Position numbers and translations under genes: made by a program. A DNA stretch of 64,000 bases from Cylicocyclus nassatus (taxonomy: Eukaryota > Nematoda > Chromadorea > Rhabditida > Strongylidae), in the NCBI GenBank assembly GCA_958299035.1, contig CATQJL010000112.1:12128880-12192879 (forward strand). The letters run 5' to 3'. Below the pieces are notes generated by a model. It was not told the origin of the DNA. It did not search any database and saw only the letters and a list, made by a program, of their open reading frames with translations. Position 1 is the first letter of the stretch, and each line of letters starts with the position of its first letter. This document shows positions 11,845-24,969 of this stretch, piece by piece.

Positions 11845-12165
11845 TTCTGTGGAAGGTGGGCGCCAGACTAACCGAATGCTTGCTTTAGCACAACGCGCCG
11901 CAGTTACTGTCATTTGCTGTCACGTTGTAGAAAAATCAAGTCGGCACGCCTGATTTCACCACAACATGAATTTTTCACTGGTAAGGCCTTTTTATCATTC
12001 TCTCATTCTGCGAGGCTCTTCTATCATCTATCAAAACTACTGCTGTTTTGAAAATCGCAGACGCCACTTCGCCACACGATTTGTCCAACATTACTCCAAA
12101 TAACATCAGTTTCGCCGCGCCCTGCTGAAGCAGGCAATCGGTTAGTCTGGCGCCTACCGATGACT
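11845..12165. repeat. inverted repeat, ~50-bp arms
   Basis: The block GGCGCCAGACTAACCGA at about 11849 has an inverted copy near 12134-12155 (TCGGTTAGTCTGGCGCC), with surrounding CGCGCC and GCAGGCAA similarity. The ~220-bp loop has no recognised feature. It is possibly an old short DNA element. Confidence 0.7.
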
Positions 12166-15100
12166 GACAGTTCTTGATTACAAGCCTATCACACCAATTA
12201 CCGAAAGAATAAGCAAGACAAAAGTTTTGAAACAATTTCGAGAAGAGAAAATACACGGACACAAAACAGCATATAGCCCTCCTTATCTCTTTCAATTACT
12301 GAATCCTAATCGTTCCAGTTCGCAGGATAACTATCATTTCTGACCGAATTCAAATCGCATTCAGTTGTACCGTAAAGCGTTCACAATAAATGTGTTTTCT
12401 ATCGTGTCTCAAACCAGGCGAATGGGAGAGTGAGGTTCCAGGACATGATAGCTGTCATGCCAGCAGACGTTTATGAAAAAGAAGCGTCGCAACCTGTATG
12501 GATATACTGAAAAAATTTCGAGACTCATTTACCTAAGGCTTGTACCAAAGTCTTGTCTATTGCGCTATCTGCTTTTCGTAACATGAATGGTTTTAACTGC
12601 TTTAATTCTAACAAAAAAACGTTTTAATCGACTACCAAATATGCGCAACAAATTATTATATTGGGTCAATCCGAAAGTAATTTCGTTTTTTTCAAACGGA
12701 CGCTACATGTCAGCACAGTCAATGAGCTCTTGGAATTTACCAAAATCTGCAACCCACGCTTTTCTAGATGCTCAAGTCTCTCAATTTTTCTAAATTTTTA
12801 CATCAACCCTCCGGAGGAGTTCAAGCGACGGTGCGATAGGGCAAACCTCATAGGATGTGTAAGTTTTTTCTCATTTTTATTTCTCGCCATGATTTTTCGA
12901 AAGATTTATTACTGCAAACATCGAATTTTGATGGGCCTACGTCAACACATACGCATCAAACACCAAGAAATCTTCGAAATCTTAAACTTCCAAGATTGTA
13001 TTATGATACATCGTTAAATTTACAGCGAATGAGTGTCTACGGAATGGAAATATCTAATTTCGGATTTTCCGGGTACAGCCCGGAATGCGTTCAAAAACAT
13101 ACATTTTCATGACTTCATATTTGAAAACTCCATGAAGGGGCAACAAGAACACCCTTAGAAAGAGGATAACAAGCTGCATCGAATGACACCCGAGCTGCTC
13201 ACCGTTTCAAGTTCTCGAGGTTTAAGTTGACTAAGAATGGAAATTGATAGCATCGATTGAAATATTATCAAAAAAATTTGACGAGCTAAGAAAAGGAGAG
13301 AAAAACTGTTTTGTATTCTGTAGGGTTTGCTCTATCCATTCGCTACTTGGGCTCCTTCAGACGATTGATATGAAGATTCTGAAAAATAGCTAAAGTTGAC
13401 CATAGCAAAAAGCATTGGTCGCAGATTTTCGAGATTTTCCGAGAGCTTATTGATTAATTTGCAATATTTTTATGACCATTAGAAGAAGGATAAAATTCTG
13501 CATCGAATGCTCCCAAGACCTCTCAGGAAACTTTGTTCGTTCATATGTGGCGCCCCCTTGAAGAAAGCGAAATCACTTTCGGAATGACTTAATATTTTTG
13601 AGACATGAAGCTGGAATTCTGATTCAATCTGATACGAAAATACTGTGGAAATCTTGCAATGTACATACTCAGAACTGTTGCTTATTGAGCAAAAGCTTTC
13701 TCGTAAGCAGTCATTCACGTTGTTATTCTCCGAAAACATGGAAACTAACTTATACTCCGATTAATGAGTGTAACTATAGATACACGGGGAAAAATTTAAG
13801 AAGAAGTTTGTTGACATGGAATAATTGCGCAACTCATATTTTGATCCGAAGCCCACTTATTCTGTTCAGTTTCCATGGAGAAGTGGTATGCGTTTGGCTA
13901 CAATAATTTAAACATGTTTATACATGTATTATTCCTACAGATGCGCATGAAGTTCTACATTCTTAACTTTGATACTAGAAACCACCACGACTTACTGATT
14001 AGCAAGCGGTGCTAAATGTTCAACACAAGAGTCGCCAGAGAGTTTCGTTACTGACAAGTGAGCCGTTTAAATACAAAAAAGGAGCAATAAATAAGGGCTC
14101 TTTGTTCGGCTGAGAGAAACCAAACTAATCTGATATGTGAGTGAGCTTTCAAATATTTGTTTGCATCGAAACACGTAATTCCTCTTGAAACTAATCCCAT
14201 CGAAGCTTGTTACTCATTACTCAATGTCAAAACAATTTCATGGCTTTTAACTTTTTACCGATGCCAAATACTGGTGCATTTCCAGATTTTCGATATGCTT
14301 GACATACCCATGTTGATGTTTTGTTTTCGTACTACTTTGTTGCTTATTAGAGCAGTCTTGGGTATACCGGAAAAAATGAAACAAAGTTTGCACATCGTCA
14401 GTCATTTGAATTTGTAGTTGAATCAGAACTAAACTTCAGAAGAATACTTATCTCGATAAGCAAATTAGTCGCAGTAATCTAAATGGCACTATCCAAAAGA
14501 GCCATCAGATACCTCCGCCTCGATCTTCAAGCCAAAAAAGGTTTCATGAGGGTTCTGAAAGCAGAAACGATTGCACTTTATGAAAAGTAGCATTCAAAGC
14601 CCCTGAATCACCTCATCAGGTCTGTGCAAGACTTCAATCGCTGGAGCGCGACTTGTTTAAGAAAACTTTCCTAGGCATTTGCCAATCTTTGCGATAGATA
14701 CTGTGCTTCTCTAATTCACCAAGTCCACAGATTAGGCAATTGCTGCGTTGGGGTTTGCGGTAGAAAATCTGCAATGAAAGTAACTTTTCCACATTCGTTT
14801 TGAACAAAAAATCTTCATAGAAACTTGCATTCAAAAATGCTTTTATAGGTTTTTAGGCCGAAAAACGAAAAGTATTTCAAGGACATTTTTGGATGAAATG
14901 AACAACACCAGCTCAATCGCGATTCATCTCCCCCCCCCCGCTCCTTCCGCCCTCCCCTCCTCCTCGTACCGACAGTGTCACGCGCTACTCAGGCAATGAT
15001 TTCCTCAATAATCAGATCACAACATCTTTCAAAAAGAGTTGAAATGATGTGCGATATAAATAATAATTTTATCGACCAACCTGTGGCATTTTCGGCTTTA

Positions 15101-16374
15101 GTGAAAAGCTCAAAGAATAAGCGTTTGATGGAAATATAGGTTGGGATTTCCGTGTCTCCTAATTAGAAGCTCCCGATTGATGCAATATTCCAGCACAAAA
15201 ATATGTAGGTCCATTAAGTCCACATGTTTGGGGTAGGTGCATTGAAAAGGGGCGTATCTGCACCAAGACCCAAAAAATTTTTATACAAGGTTAATCCAAC
15301 TTTTTTAATAATTTAAGGAGTCATTTCAATTATCTACAGAATAAAAGTTAGTTGCACATTTTCCTGACCCACGCAAGTAAACTTCAAAACCCGAGTTGTA
15401 ATGAATTTGCAATCAGTTTAATGGTGCAACAAACTACTGTGCGTCCCTAACCTTAGCGGGAACTTTTTACTAGCTTAAAAAATGAGGGGCTTGATTTTGA
15501 CAATTTCAAGCTCCCCAAATGGGGAAATTGAAAAGTCCGGCTTTTATGCCTGCCCCTCAAAATGTTTATCCGTGAAGCTTGGAATCGAAGTAGTGAATGC
15601 TACTTCGTTTGTCATCAATAACTGCGATCTCTCACCTTCACTCCAATGAAAAAAACCTGCTTTCTGAGTATGCTGGAACTTATCGCTAGTGTCACTGTTA
15701 TATGAGCGGAGGTCATTTAGATATTATATTACAGCTCTATTTGATCACTAACATGTGCTGGCAGTATTGACCAAGGTGCTAATTGGGGAAACCAAAAATG
15801 AAACGGTCGCTTCGCTTCTGCATACCTACTGAAAACGAGCCAAGCTAATGAACTTTGATTTTTGTCTGATTTTTGAAGCGATCGTCCATTTTTAATCGCT
15901 GCATGACAGTAGCTGTAAAATGTGATCGCGCCATAACTTGCTCATAAAACCTAATGCGAGAGGCTTTTTTTCCAACATCAACTCCTTCAAAGTGCGCTTA
16001 TCAGCTGCAAGATAAAGCATTTTAGAACCATAGCGTTTGCTATTGGTTATCACGCTAGACGGGCGAGAACTTCAGTAAGCTCCTCGGACCTGTAAGCTGA
16101 TATGCCAGCAGCGCGACGCTCGCGAAGAAGATGCGTCGCAATCTGGATGGCCATATTGAGCCCTCTCACCTGAGGCTTGTGAGATGAAGTATTACCGCTT
16201 TCGACATCTATCTGGGTGCTTTTTCCGGGTTCTTATAACGGAAAGCACCTGCATTTGGAATTTTTTTGAGTTTTGTTTGCTCATGAAACTTGCTCAGTGA
16301 TACATTAGTGCATTTCATCCTTCCATCTCAATGATAATTCTGGGTTGATGATGGTTAGGCTGTATACTGGAGAA
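12166..16374. other. no gene recognised; low-level repeats only
   Basis: No frame is convincing. About 12442-12545 and 16083-16185 share weak direct similarity (TATGCCAGCAG, GCGTCGCAA, GAGGCTTGT-like blocks), suggesting an old dispersed repeat. A C10 run and a C/T-rich patch lie at 14929-14965. Confidence 0.45.
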
Positions 16375-16945
16375 AGTCTAAATTATTTTCGAATATTCCA
16401 ATATCGAATACATTCGAAATGAGAATTTCGAATATTTGACCATCGAGTATTATCGAAAATTGAAAATATCGAATATCCGACTGTTGAATACTATTCGAAA
16501 ATGGAAGTCTTCGAATTGAATAATTTTCGAGTATCGAATATCATTCGTTATTCGTCTTTCGAATATCATTCGGCCCTTGAAATTCGATTTTCGAATATTT
16601 TTCGAATAATGTTTGTGACTACCTATTCTACTTTGGGAAATTCGAAATTTTTCAAATATTCGACTATCAAATATTATTCGAAAATGGAAAGCTTCGAGTC
16701 GAATATTATTCGATTTTCGGATATCATTCGATTTTCGAATACTATTCGACTAATTTATGCGTCTGAGACCCAAAACATCTAAGAATAAATTCGACTTTCG
16801 AATAATATTCGAAAATAAAGTCTTTCTAATATTCGACTATCGTATAATACTCGTTATCCTATATCTTTGAATTTTCGAATTTTCGATTCATTCGCATTCG
16901 AACGATTTGTTCGAATAATCGAATAATTATTCGATTCGGTCCAAT
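16375..16945. repeat. degenerate TTCGAATA-rich tract
   Basis: The tract is built from many imperfect copies of TTCGAATATT/AATATTCGAA with irregular spacing, so it is locally self-complementary. Similar tracts lie at 21405-21530 and 29345-29760. Open frames through it only reflect the repeat composition. Confidence 0.85.
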
Positions 16946-19020
16946 ACTGCCTATGAGAGACCAAAACATCTAAGAATTCTTTCATATAAGTATCAAAATA
17001 GACACTTTTTTATACTACAATTTACGATGAAGAAAAGTTTTAATGGTGACGTGAGGAGACCTTGAAAACCTAAAAGCGTACTCCTGTGACGGTACCTAAA
17101 AGCGTACTGCTCCTGTGACGGTAAGAGATGTCGAACATCAAAGAAATTTATATAATCTCATTGAGAGTTGTAGATCGATATACAGGTTGTACCAAGAGTA
17201 TATGAACAATATGTGGTCGTTATGTGGTCTTCTTCCCATATCTTTGCAGAACTTAGTTACTAGTTTATATTTTATAGTTCTGCTTCAACTCAGAAAAGTA
17301 TGAAGCAATTCATTGATCGCAGTTCACTGTTGTATGATTACTCGCGTAGAATAAAGGAAACTATGGGGGCATATTTCGCCTGCGAAAGGAAACCAAAAAG
17401 CCATTAGGCAACACATTAGGCTAATCAAAATTGCTGAAAATACAAAATTTGCACTCAGCTGTAATTCTTTGTAAGTTAAGTCAGGTACGGCGTAACAAAA
17501 TTTTCGGTGTTTCTCAAAATGTGACTCCACATCACAAAAGATTGGAAAATTCGTGAAAAGTTGTGACTGGAACCAGCGAGAGGGGGGACTTTTCATACGG
17601 TCAACTTCGCACCTAGCCTTCGCACCTAGCCTTCCCACCTAGTCTCATACCTACTTCGTACCTCTCGTAACATGTAGAGAGTCAGATTCTCGGGTGGCGG
17701 TCATGATGAACGATAGCATGTGCCAGCCGCCAGCTGGGTACTGTACGCGGTGCGCTGATCGCCCCGCCCCCTTGTTAATTAGCCTAGGAATGCGTTGCGC
17801 TATTGGAAAACTCTCTAATACTTCGTTCATGCTTCTGCAGTTGGTTGCAATTTGGGTAACAGTAGATTTCAAAATTTCAATTAAATTGAAAATCAGTTTT
17901 CAGATCATTTTTCATTATAAATTAGTTCGCAAGCTCTTTTTAATGTATTTCAATTATTTGTTCCTAGTAGGCTTGTCCAAAAGGATTTTTCATTGCAGAT
18001 GAGAAAATTGTTTCGAAAATGCTTGAAAAAGTGTTTTTCTCTACTCATATTTGTTACCATATTGAATATGCTTTGCTGTGCACTCTCGAGTTTAGTTCAA
18101 AAAGAAGTCAGCTTATCGAGGAATACTATTATTATTGCTCAAATGACCAACACCATTAATTCTTTTATCGGAAAAGTAAGTTTCAAAACCCTAATCATAG
18201 CTAAAAACAGATTTCATTGCGACGAGAATTCAAAACAAGCATCATAGGCAAATTTTGTTTTGAGCAAACTCGTTTTGCAAATATGCGGATATCACATAAA
18301 TTTTCTCAGACTTCAGGACAATCATACTGCACTTATACATTTTCGAATCTGCTTTGGATAACAAAATTCTTTCAATTTGCTATCAAAAACTGCTATCCTC
18401 AATATAAATCGATCTGTAACTCAATCGAAATTGCGTGCGAACTAGTCATAAGGTGTGAGGTCACTCAGACAATCATGCCTGAGGTGTTCTAGATTGATTT
18501 CACACTTCAAAGTTGAATATCCAGGAGTCACTCGGTCATTCATAGGTAAATCAGCGAATCTATCGAATTTCACGACCAACATATCAGCTGTTCATTGATT
18601 GCCAAAAAAGAAAAGAAAATCAAAAACAAATTCTGTAAATAGTCAAGCTTCACCGCAGTTTGCAACAAGCTTATATCTCACTATCAAAAGTTATTTTTAC
18701 TTGACGGTATCGTCCGAGAAACTCGTCCGCCGCAGTAGGGCGGAGCTTCGAGCGAACACATTATTGCCAGTTCATGACCCCGCGCGCCACTAGTACCAGC
18801 TATCGTTCATCTTGACATATACCCCAGATTCTCCACTACGTTGGGAGAAGGGGACTTTTTATACGAAGGCTCTCTGATCATCTTGACCTTTGGCATTACG
18901 CCATGATGCTAATATTACTACCACTTATCGATCACAGAAAAATATTTTCAATCAAAAATGCACTAGATAAACATTTGTAAGGCATACAATTCAATACAAT
19001 CACATTTTTTGACCTTCTTC
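16946..19020. other. no gene recognised
   Basis: AT-rich, with no supportable frame. A short near-tandem of CGCACCTAGCCTT units lies at 17608-17640. GGGGACTTTTCATACG-like boxes at about 17584 and 18849, with inverted versions near 21002 and 21117, may mark ends of unidentified elements. Confidence 0.4.
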
Positions 19021-19023
19021 TAA

Positions 19024-20370
19024 AGCCCGTATGCACGTACATCCCCGCGGGAGGGGATGTGCGTTTTACCATTGAAATAATCCCCCTTGGGCTCCCCTCC
19101 CCAGGCGAACTCTCGTATGCACGCAGATATTATCGGCGAAGGGATCCCCTGGGAGTAGGGGAAGGGAACCCTCTTATGCACAAGGGGATCGAGCGGGGAC
19201 ATCACTTTTCTTTCTCTTTTCTATGGTAATTTTCTTCTGTATTCTCATCTTTTGACAGCTGCTCATCTTCAGTTTTCGTTATCGGCAAATAATATAGGCG
19301 TTGCGGAATGCGCGCCTGCCGTTATGCGCTTGGCACAGCCAAAATAATATTTTCTAGGCCTATATAGTCCTGTAATTGTCATGGATGCTTTTCACTTGCG
19401 CTCAAGCTGCGCATTTTAGCGTAATTATGTACAACAATAAAAGTCCAGATGTCTCTGCAGAAAACGGGTAGAAGACTTTATGCTGCCGAAAAAATAAGGG
19501 GGAGGGGGGCGCGCACACTCTAACCAGCATTTCTACGCATAACAGAAGCTGCAAATTGTGCCAGCTCTCCATAAACGCTGTAGCTATCAGCTGCATATCG
19601 TCCTATACCCCAGGGGAGTGATCCCTAGTGGCCATCCCTGCTATGCAATAGGGGAACGCTGGAGAGGGGATCACTCCTCCGAAGATCTTTACTTAGAAAC
19701 ACGCGAGTCTGCTAATTTTCGTTTTTCTCAAAGCAGTTTTACGTTAGGATAACAAGATAAACACAGTTTATCATATAATGTGATAGTTACAATATGTTGT
19801 ACCAGCCTTAATGGATAAAAGTATCATGTCAAATAGAGAATGCGCAACTCTCATGAATGGTCACAAACTTCTACAGATATTCGAAACTGGCAGATACATG
19901 CCCGGATTTTCACGAAAAGCGAATAAAGAAGAGAGAGAGACAAAGCTGCAAGCTACAGATCGCTGAGGGAGGAACCCGACTACCATAAAAAATCCTCTAA
20001 CAATTTGAACGAAATGCTTTGTAATAATTGATTCAAATCAGAATACTCGCTTCTCTGGCTTTACCTACACCATCGAACCCCTACTCCGTTGTAGGGGATG
20101 TCGATCCCTTTTCCCGCGTTGTTGAGTTAAACTCGCGCATACGGGGTTCGAGTGGGGGAGGGGAAGGGATCCCCTCCCCCATTCGAACCCCGTATGCGCT
20201 GGGGTTCGCTCGATCAATACCTCTCAAACCATTCACACAATCCCCGCTTAGGTGCAGGGGAGGGATCGCCCCCCTCCCCTCTGTCATGGCGGGGTTCGGC
20301 GGAGGGGATCGTTCCCCCTTGGATCCAGCTCCCCTCTCCTCCCCAGCGGGGACGTACGTGCATACGGGCC
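19024..20370. mobile_element. GGCCCGTATGCACG-type DNA element, TAA target duplication (PIF/Harbinger-like)
   Basis: The left end reads GCCCGTATGCACGTACATCC and the right end is its inverse with GTACGTGCATACGGGCC; TAA flanks both sides (19021-19023, 20371-20373). The interior is dominated by GGGGATCCCC-like palindromic C/G runs at both ends and an AT-rich middle. No transposase is visible. A second member with the same termini is at 45933-46665. TAA duplication fits PIF/Harbinger (TWA) preference, but the superfamily is inferred only from ends and duplication. Overlapping frames at 20028-20443 are artefacts of the GC-rich palindromes. Confidence 0.8.
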
Positions 20371-20373
20371 TAA

Positions 20374-21404
20374 GAAAATTCATGATGCTTCTATTTCTTT
20401 TCCTCCCATGCTAAAAGGTCGCCTAGAAATGATATATCTCTAATTAGGGATCTTGTAAAAATGAATTATTTCTATTCTAAAATTGCGTTAATGAAACTGA
20501 AGCAAAGGCAAGGAAGTGCAATGAGTTCAAAATTTCGAATGCTTCCTGAACAATGAGATTTATTAGATTTATACCGAAAGAAAAATTCGCAATAAAATTC
20601 AGAATGTTCTAACGTAAAATAGTCATACATTTATAGAAAAGGAGTGTCATTTCAGAGAGAAATGCAGATGACCTGAATGGAAAAGAAAAACTTGAAGTCA
20701 TCATGCGCGATGCAAGATCTTTCATATGTAGTTTTTTTGGCACAGGAGCGATCTACAATTTTGCCTCCAGTCAATTCCTATCATTTCTGGAAGCTATTTT
20801 TGTATTACGGTGTTAAGCTGAAGAGCAATTTTAACAGAATGCTTTTCAGTTCATGCAGCCTTCAAATTTTCTCCTAACTTCGCGATACTGCGAAAGCTGT
20901 CCTGAGTGTTTCGTATCTTATGATATGGAGCCAGCAGACCCATATCTGGTATAGTATTAATATTGGATTGCTGCCATTAGGTCAGGGTATATGGGAGCAA
21001 TCGTATGAAAAGTCCCTCCTCTCCTCTCCCCCCTCCCACAGTCTAGAAGACGCGAAAGTGCGAGACTTCACACCTGACCGTAGCTGTTCACACTTCGCGC
21101 CCCAGATTCGTTCATCGTATGAAAGGTCACTCACCCGAAACCAGCATACGTAAAAACGCTGCAAAACAAATTTTTGGATTTTTTTAGGAAGTTCTTCCAA
21201 GCGGCTGATTCCATGGGGCTCTAAGTGCTACAAGTCCTCACCGTAATCCCGCATAACAGCTAAAAGAGCTAAGAGTGATCCAAGTTTCAGATGTAAGCCG
21301 GGACGAGCTCTACGGAATAGCATCCCAAAAATTGGCAGAAGATCATTGAAGAAAGCTATTAGCGATCAAAAGTATGTAGATACCTTTGAGACACTCCGTT
21401 ATGC
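20374..21404. other. no gene recognised
   Basis: No protein-like frame. A TATGAAAAGTCC box and its partner near 21117 are the only repeated motifs noticed. Confidence 0.4.
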
Positions 21405-21530
21405 TATGGATATTGAATTTTCGAATATTCGATGCTCATCGATTATTCGAATATTTTCTGAACATCGAATAATCGAATTGATGACCATCGAATATTCGAC
21501 TTTCGAATAATATTCAAAAGTTGAGATCTT
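21405..21530. repeat. TTCGAATA-rich short tract
   Basis: Repeated TCGAATATTCGA motifs, the same composition as 16375-16945 and 29345-29760. Confidence 0.75.
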
Positions 21531-21621
21531 GTTTCAAAAATCGTTCTATCAGGGCTTTGTACTTGTGATCAAAACAAAAATGGCTGTCATTTGCATATCG
21601 TCCTTAACACATTGACGACAG

Positions 21622-21689
21622 CTTGACACACATGGTGTGTCAAGCAATGACTACCGCGTGGGACCGCTTGACACACCATGTGTGTCAAG
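21622..21689. repeat. paired 23-bp palindromes
   Basis: Two 23-bp near-palindromes (21622-21644 and 21667-21689) begin CTTGACACAC and end GTGTGTCAAG. The second is exactly the reverse complement of the first, so they can pair with each other or each fold on itself. The 22-bp spacer is unique. No surrounding gene was identified. Confidence 0.9.
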
Positions 21690-22032
21690 GCTTGAATTTT
21701 GTTAAAATGACCACTATCTTGGGATAAACTCACTCCATGAGCTCTCTTTTGCACTGAATCTAGGGATGACCTGTACTTTTTTTTTGTCAACCTTTTAGAT
21801 CTACTGTAGGTGTACTGTAGCTGGCATTATGCGTAATTATAGTTGAGAATTGTGGGCTGATCCGTAAAAGGCCTTAGTCCCAGAAGGCAGACAACTGAAA
21901 ATCTGCATGGTCGTCATTGTGTTAAAGATCAAATGGCAGTTAAACTAAATTACAATCAAGCTGAAATCTTTTTAGATAGATCATGGAATGGTTACAGTAC
22001 ATTGTAGGTCCACTACCTACGAGTCAGTGCTT
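21690..22032. other. no gene recognised
   Basis: Unassigned sequence up to the target duplication of the RTE element that follows. Confidence 0.5.
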
Positions 22033-22052
22033 TTCAGCTCAGTGTCTGGTAT
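22033..22052. repeat. target-site duplication, RTE copy 1 (3' side)
   Basis: The 20-bp sequence TTCAGCTCAGTGTCTGGTAT is repeated exactly at 25288-25307, fixing both ends of the RTE insertion. Confidence 0.93.
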
Positions 22053-22174
22053 TTTTTTTATCCATGCATCTTCCCGGTTACTCGGGGTCTGCCACTCTTG
22101 TAAGTCTCTTCCACAGTTCGCGGTCTAAGGCTTGCTCTTCTTCGATCTTTAGTTCTTTCAGATCCGCTTTGGTC

Positions 22175-22567
22175 TTATCCGACCATCTCGATCAGCTTTG
22201 GCCTTCCTCTTGGCCTCTTTCCTGGTATTTCTTCTATTGTGGCTGATCTGGAAATATGGCTTTTTTCCCTTCTTTGCACGTGACCGTACCATCGAAGTCT
22301 TCTCTCTTGCATCTTCTTAGCTATTGGGGCGACCTTCATCGTTGCGCGTATGGTATCGTTGGTAAAGTGGTCGATCATGGTGACGCCTGCCGTCCATCGC
22401 ATGCGTGTTTCCATCACACTGACCTTACGTTCGTCGCTTCGCGTACACGGCCAACATTCGCTGCCATATAGAGCTGTCGGGCGGATCACACTACGGTACA
22501 ACTGGCACTTCAGCTTACGTGGCATCCGCTTATCGTACATGAGTTTTGTGAGGCTCTTCCACTTCAA
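22175..22567 (-). pseudogene. RTE copy 1 C-terminal region
   Basis: The fragment encodes the region after the RT palm, containing RPTALYGSECWP and a terminal basic block GKRPRGRPK, as in RTE/BovB-like polyproteins. The matching region of copy 2 (30522 onward) continues further, so this fragment is cut by a frame change before its natural end. Its role in active elements is thought to be RNA or target binding; that is family knowledge, not seen here. Confidence 0.85.
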
Positions 22568-22578
22568 CCAAGCTGCAT

Positions 22579-23372
22579 TTATCCTGCAGCTATCTCTTCT
22601 TGGATCGTACCATCTGCGCAGATGCGGCTTCCTAGGTACTTGAAGGTAGTAGTCTTCTTAATTGGAACGTCTTCAATCTGTATGGTTCCAAGCGTTTGAG
22701 CTCCTAGCTCCATGTACTCGGTCTTCGCGACATTGATCTTCAGGCCGTGCAGCTCGAGTTCAGATTTCCACTTCTGCACATCCGCCTCCATTTCATCCCT
22801 GCTTCTCGTCAGAATCACGTCAACTGCATACATCACGGCCCATGGAGGTTGACGTATGAAGTTTCTGACTATCCTGTCTACAACTGTGATGAAGAGGAGA
22901 GGTGACAGCACGGATCCTTGATGAACGCCGGCTTTTATCTGGAAGTCTTCTGAGTCTCTTGCTGCTGTCTGTACGTGGCTGGTCGCATCTCTGTAGATCA
23001 TCTTTATCCACTGCACGTATTCTTCTGGAACCATGTGCTTCCGCAGTGCCCATCATATCATGTTATGTGGTACTTTATCGAACGCTTTCTCCAGGTCGAG
23101 GAATGCTGCATATAACTCACACTGCTTTTCTCGGCTTCTTGCCATCATTATTCTGACGGTTGGATGGCGTCGGTTGTACTGCATCCCTTGACGAATCCGC
23201 ACTGATTGGTTGCCAGCTCCACAATTCTTCGAATTCGTGTTTTTATTATTCTTTCGAAGATCTTCAGTGTGTGGCTCATGAGTCGGATGGGACGGTAAGT
23301 AGTGCAGTCAACTATGTCTCCTCGATTCTTCCATATCGGTATTGTTATACTTCTACACCAGTCGCGTGGCAT
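22579..23372 (-). pseudogene. RTE copy 1 reverse transcriptase, catalytic Asp lost
   Basis: The 5' fragment (23372-23148) has TYRPIRLMSHTLKIFER and ATNQCGFVKGCSTTDAI, the RT fingers and palm entry. The next frame (23034-22579) has KAGVHQGSVLSPLLF (motif B). The motif C box reads YAVD at 22819-22830 where copy 2 reads YGDD, so the first catalytic aspartate is a valine; polymerase activity would be abolished even without frameshifts. A KYLGSRI segment follows. The motif A region lies between the two frames and is frame-shifted. Confidence 0.88.
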
Positions 23373-23441
23373 CGTCTTCTGTTCTACTATCTGGTTTAGA
23401 AGTCGTGCTAGCCATGAGACTCCGGCCTGTCCACACTCCTT

Positions 23442-24922
23442 TCAGAACTCGTTGGAGACGTCATCTGGAGCCGTCGTCTTGCCGTTCTTGGTCTTCATTA
23501 TGGCGATGCGGACTTCCTCTTTCGTGATTGCTGGTACCGGTCCATGTACAAGGTCGGCTGCAGTCGTCATCGACGCGTATTCGTGGCTCGTGGATGCCAT
23601 CTCTGCGAGGTGTGTTCTCCATCTCTCGTTTATCTGTTGTGGCGTTCTCAGCACTTTTCCCCGCTTGTTTTGATGTTGTAGAAGTGCTCCATGTCTTTTG
23701 TAGCGTTTGTTCTTTTCTTGCGATCCGATAGATCTCCCGCTCTCCTTCACAAGTATGAAGTCTTTTGTACAGCTCCGCCACATATGCTTCTTTAGCTTCT
23801 TTAACTTTCTTCTTTGCTTCACGCTTCGCTGCTAGGTAATTCTGATGATCGTCTTCTAATCTTGTTTTCTGCCACAGCTTGTACGCCAACTTCTTCCTCT
23901 CGATCGCGGATTGGACGGTCTCGTTCCACCACCAAGTTTCCTTATCTAGTATTGGCTTTCCTGGTTTCGTACATCCCAGTAGATTCCCTGCCATCAGATG
24001 AACGTTGTTCTTCAGCTTCGCCCAGGGTCGCTCCGGTTCATCTTCCAGTTCTGGTAGAGCTGACTCCATCGCTGCTTTCGCTTGAGCGTTGTCTTTGAGC
24101 TTCCACCACCACTTTATGCGAATTCTGTGCTCCACTGTTGGCTTTCTTCGACTCTTGACTGGTATATTCAGATCCAGAATCAGCGGCCGGAGTTGTGGTA
24201 AGCATTCTTCACTAGGGATGACTTTGCTGTTCTTTACATGTTTGAGCTCTCTTTGCCGTACAACCCAGAAGTCTATTTGCGATTTCCGCCATCCGCTGGC
24301 ATACGTGACGAGATGGTTGTCCTTTTTGATGAAGTATGTGTTTGCCAACGCTAATTCATGGGCAGTAGCGAACTCCAGAATGCGCTCCCCTTCGTCGTTG
24401 CAAATCCCATATCCGTGATTGCCGTGACATCTACTTGCCCCACGTCGCTGTTCTCCTACATGGCCGTTTAGATCTGCTCCAATTAGCAACGTCTCTTCTG
24501 AAGGTACCGATCTGACGTAGTCGTCGAGTTTTTGCCAGAATCCGTCTTTTTCCTCATTAGTGCAACCTGCTTGAGGTACGTAGGCAGTGACTACTCGCAG
24601 AATCTTCATTCCAACAACTAGCTTGATGCTCATGAGTCGGTCGCTTATTTGGTCCACGCCTGTGATCCCATCTCTCAATCTTTCTGAGACGACTATTCCG
24701 ACACCGTTTCTGCTGTTACTTGCTCCTTTATACAGAAGTTTGAAGCCATCTCCTAGATCGCGCGCCTTTTCACCTTTCCATCAGGTCTCCTGGATGCAGG
24801 CGATGACCACCCTACGTCTCCTGAAAAGATCCGCAAGCTCTCGATGTCTTCCTGTGAGGGATCCTACGTTGATGGTAACTAATCGAAGCGTATCTGATAA
24901 CTTGTTTCGTCGTTTGTACTCG

Positions 24923-24969
<47 letters not shown>

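Noticed and set aside
16501..16782. 93-codon frame in the TTCGAATA tract
   Set aside because: Its composition derives from the repeat words.
20028..20443. Overlapping Pro/Gly-rich frames on both strands
   Set aside because: They are produced by the GC-rich palindromic arms of a DNA element.
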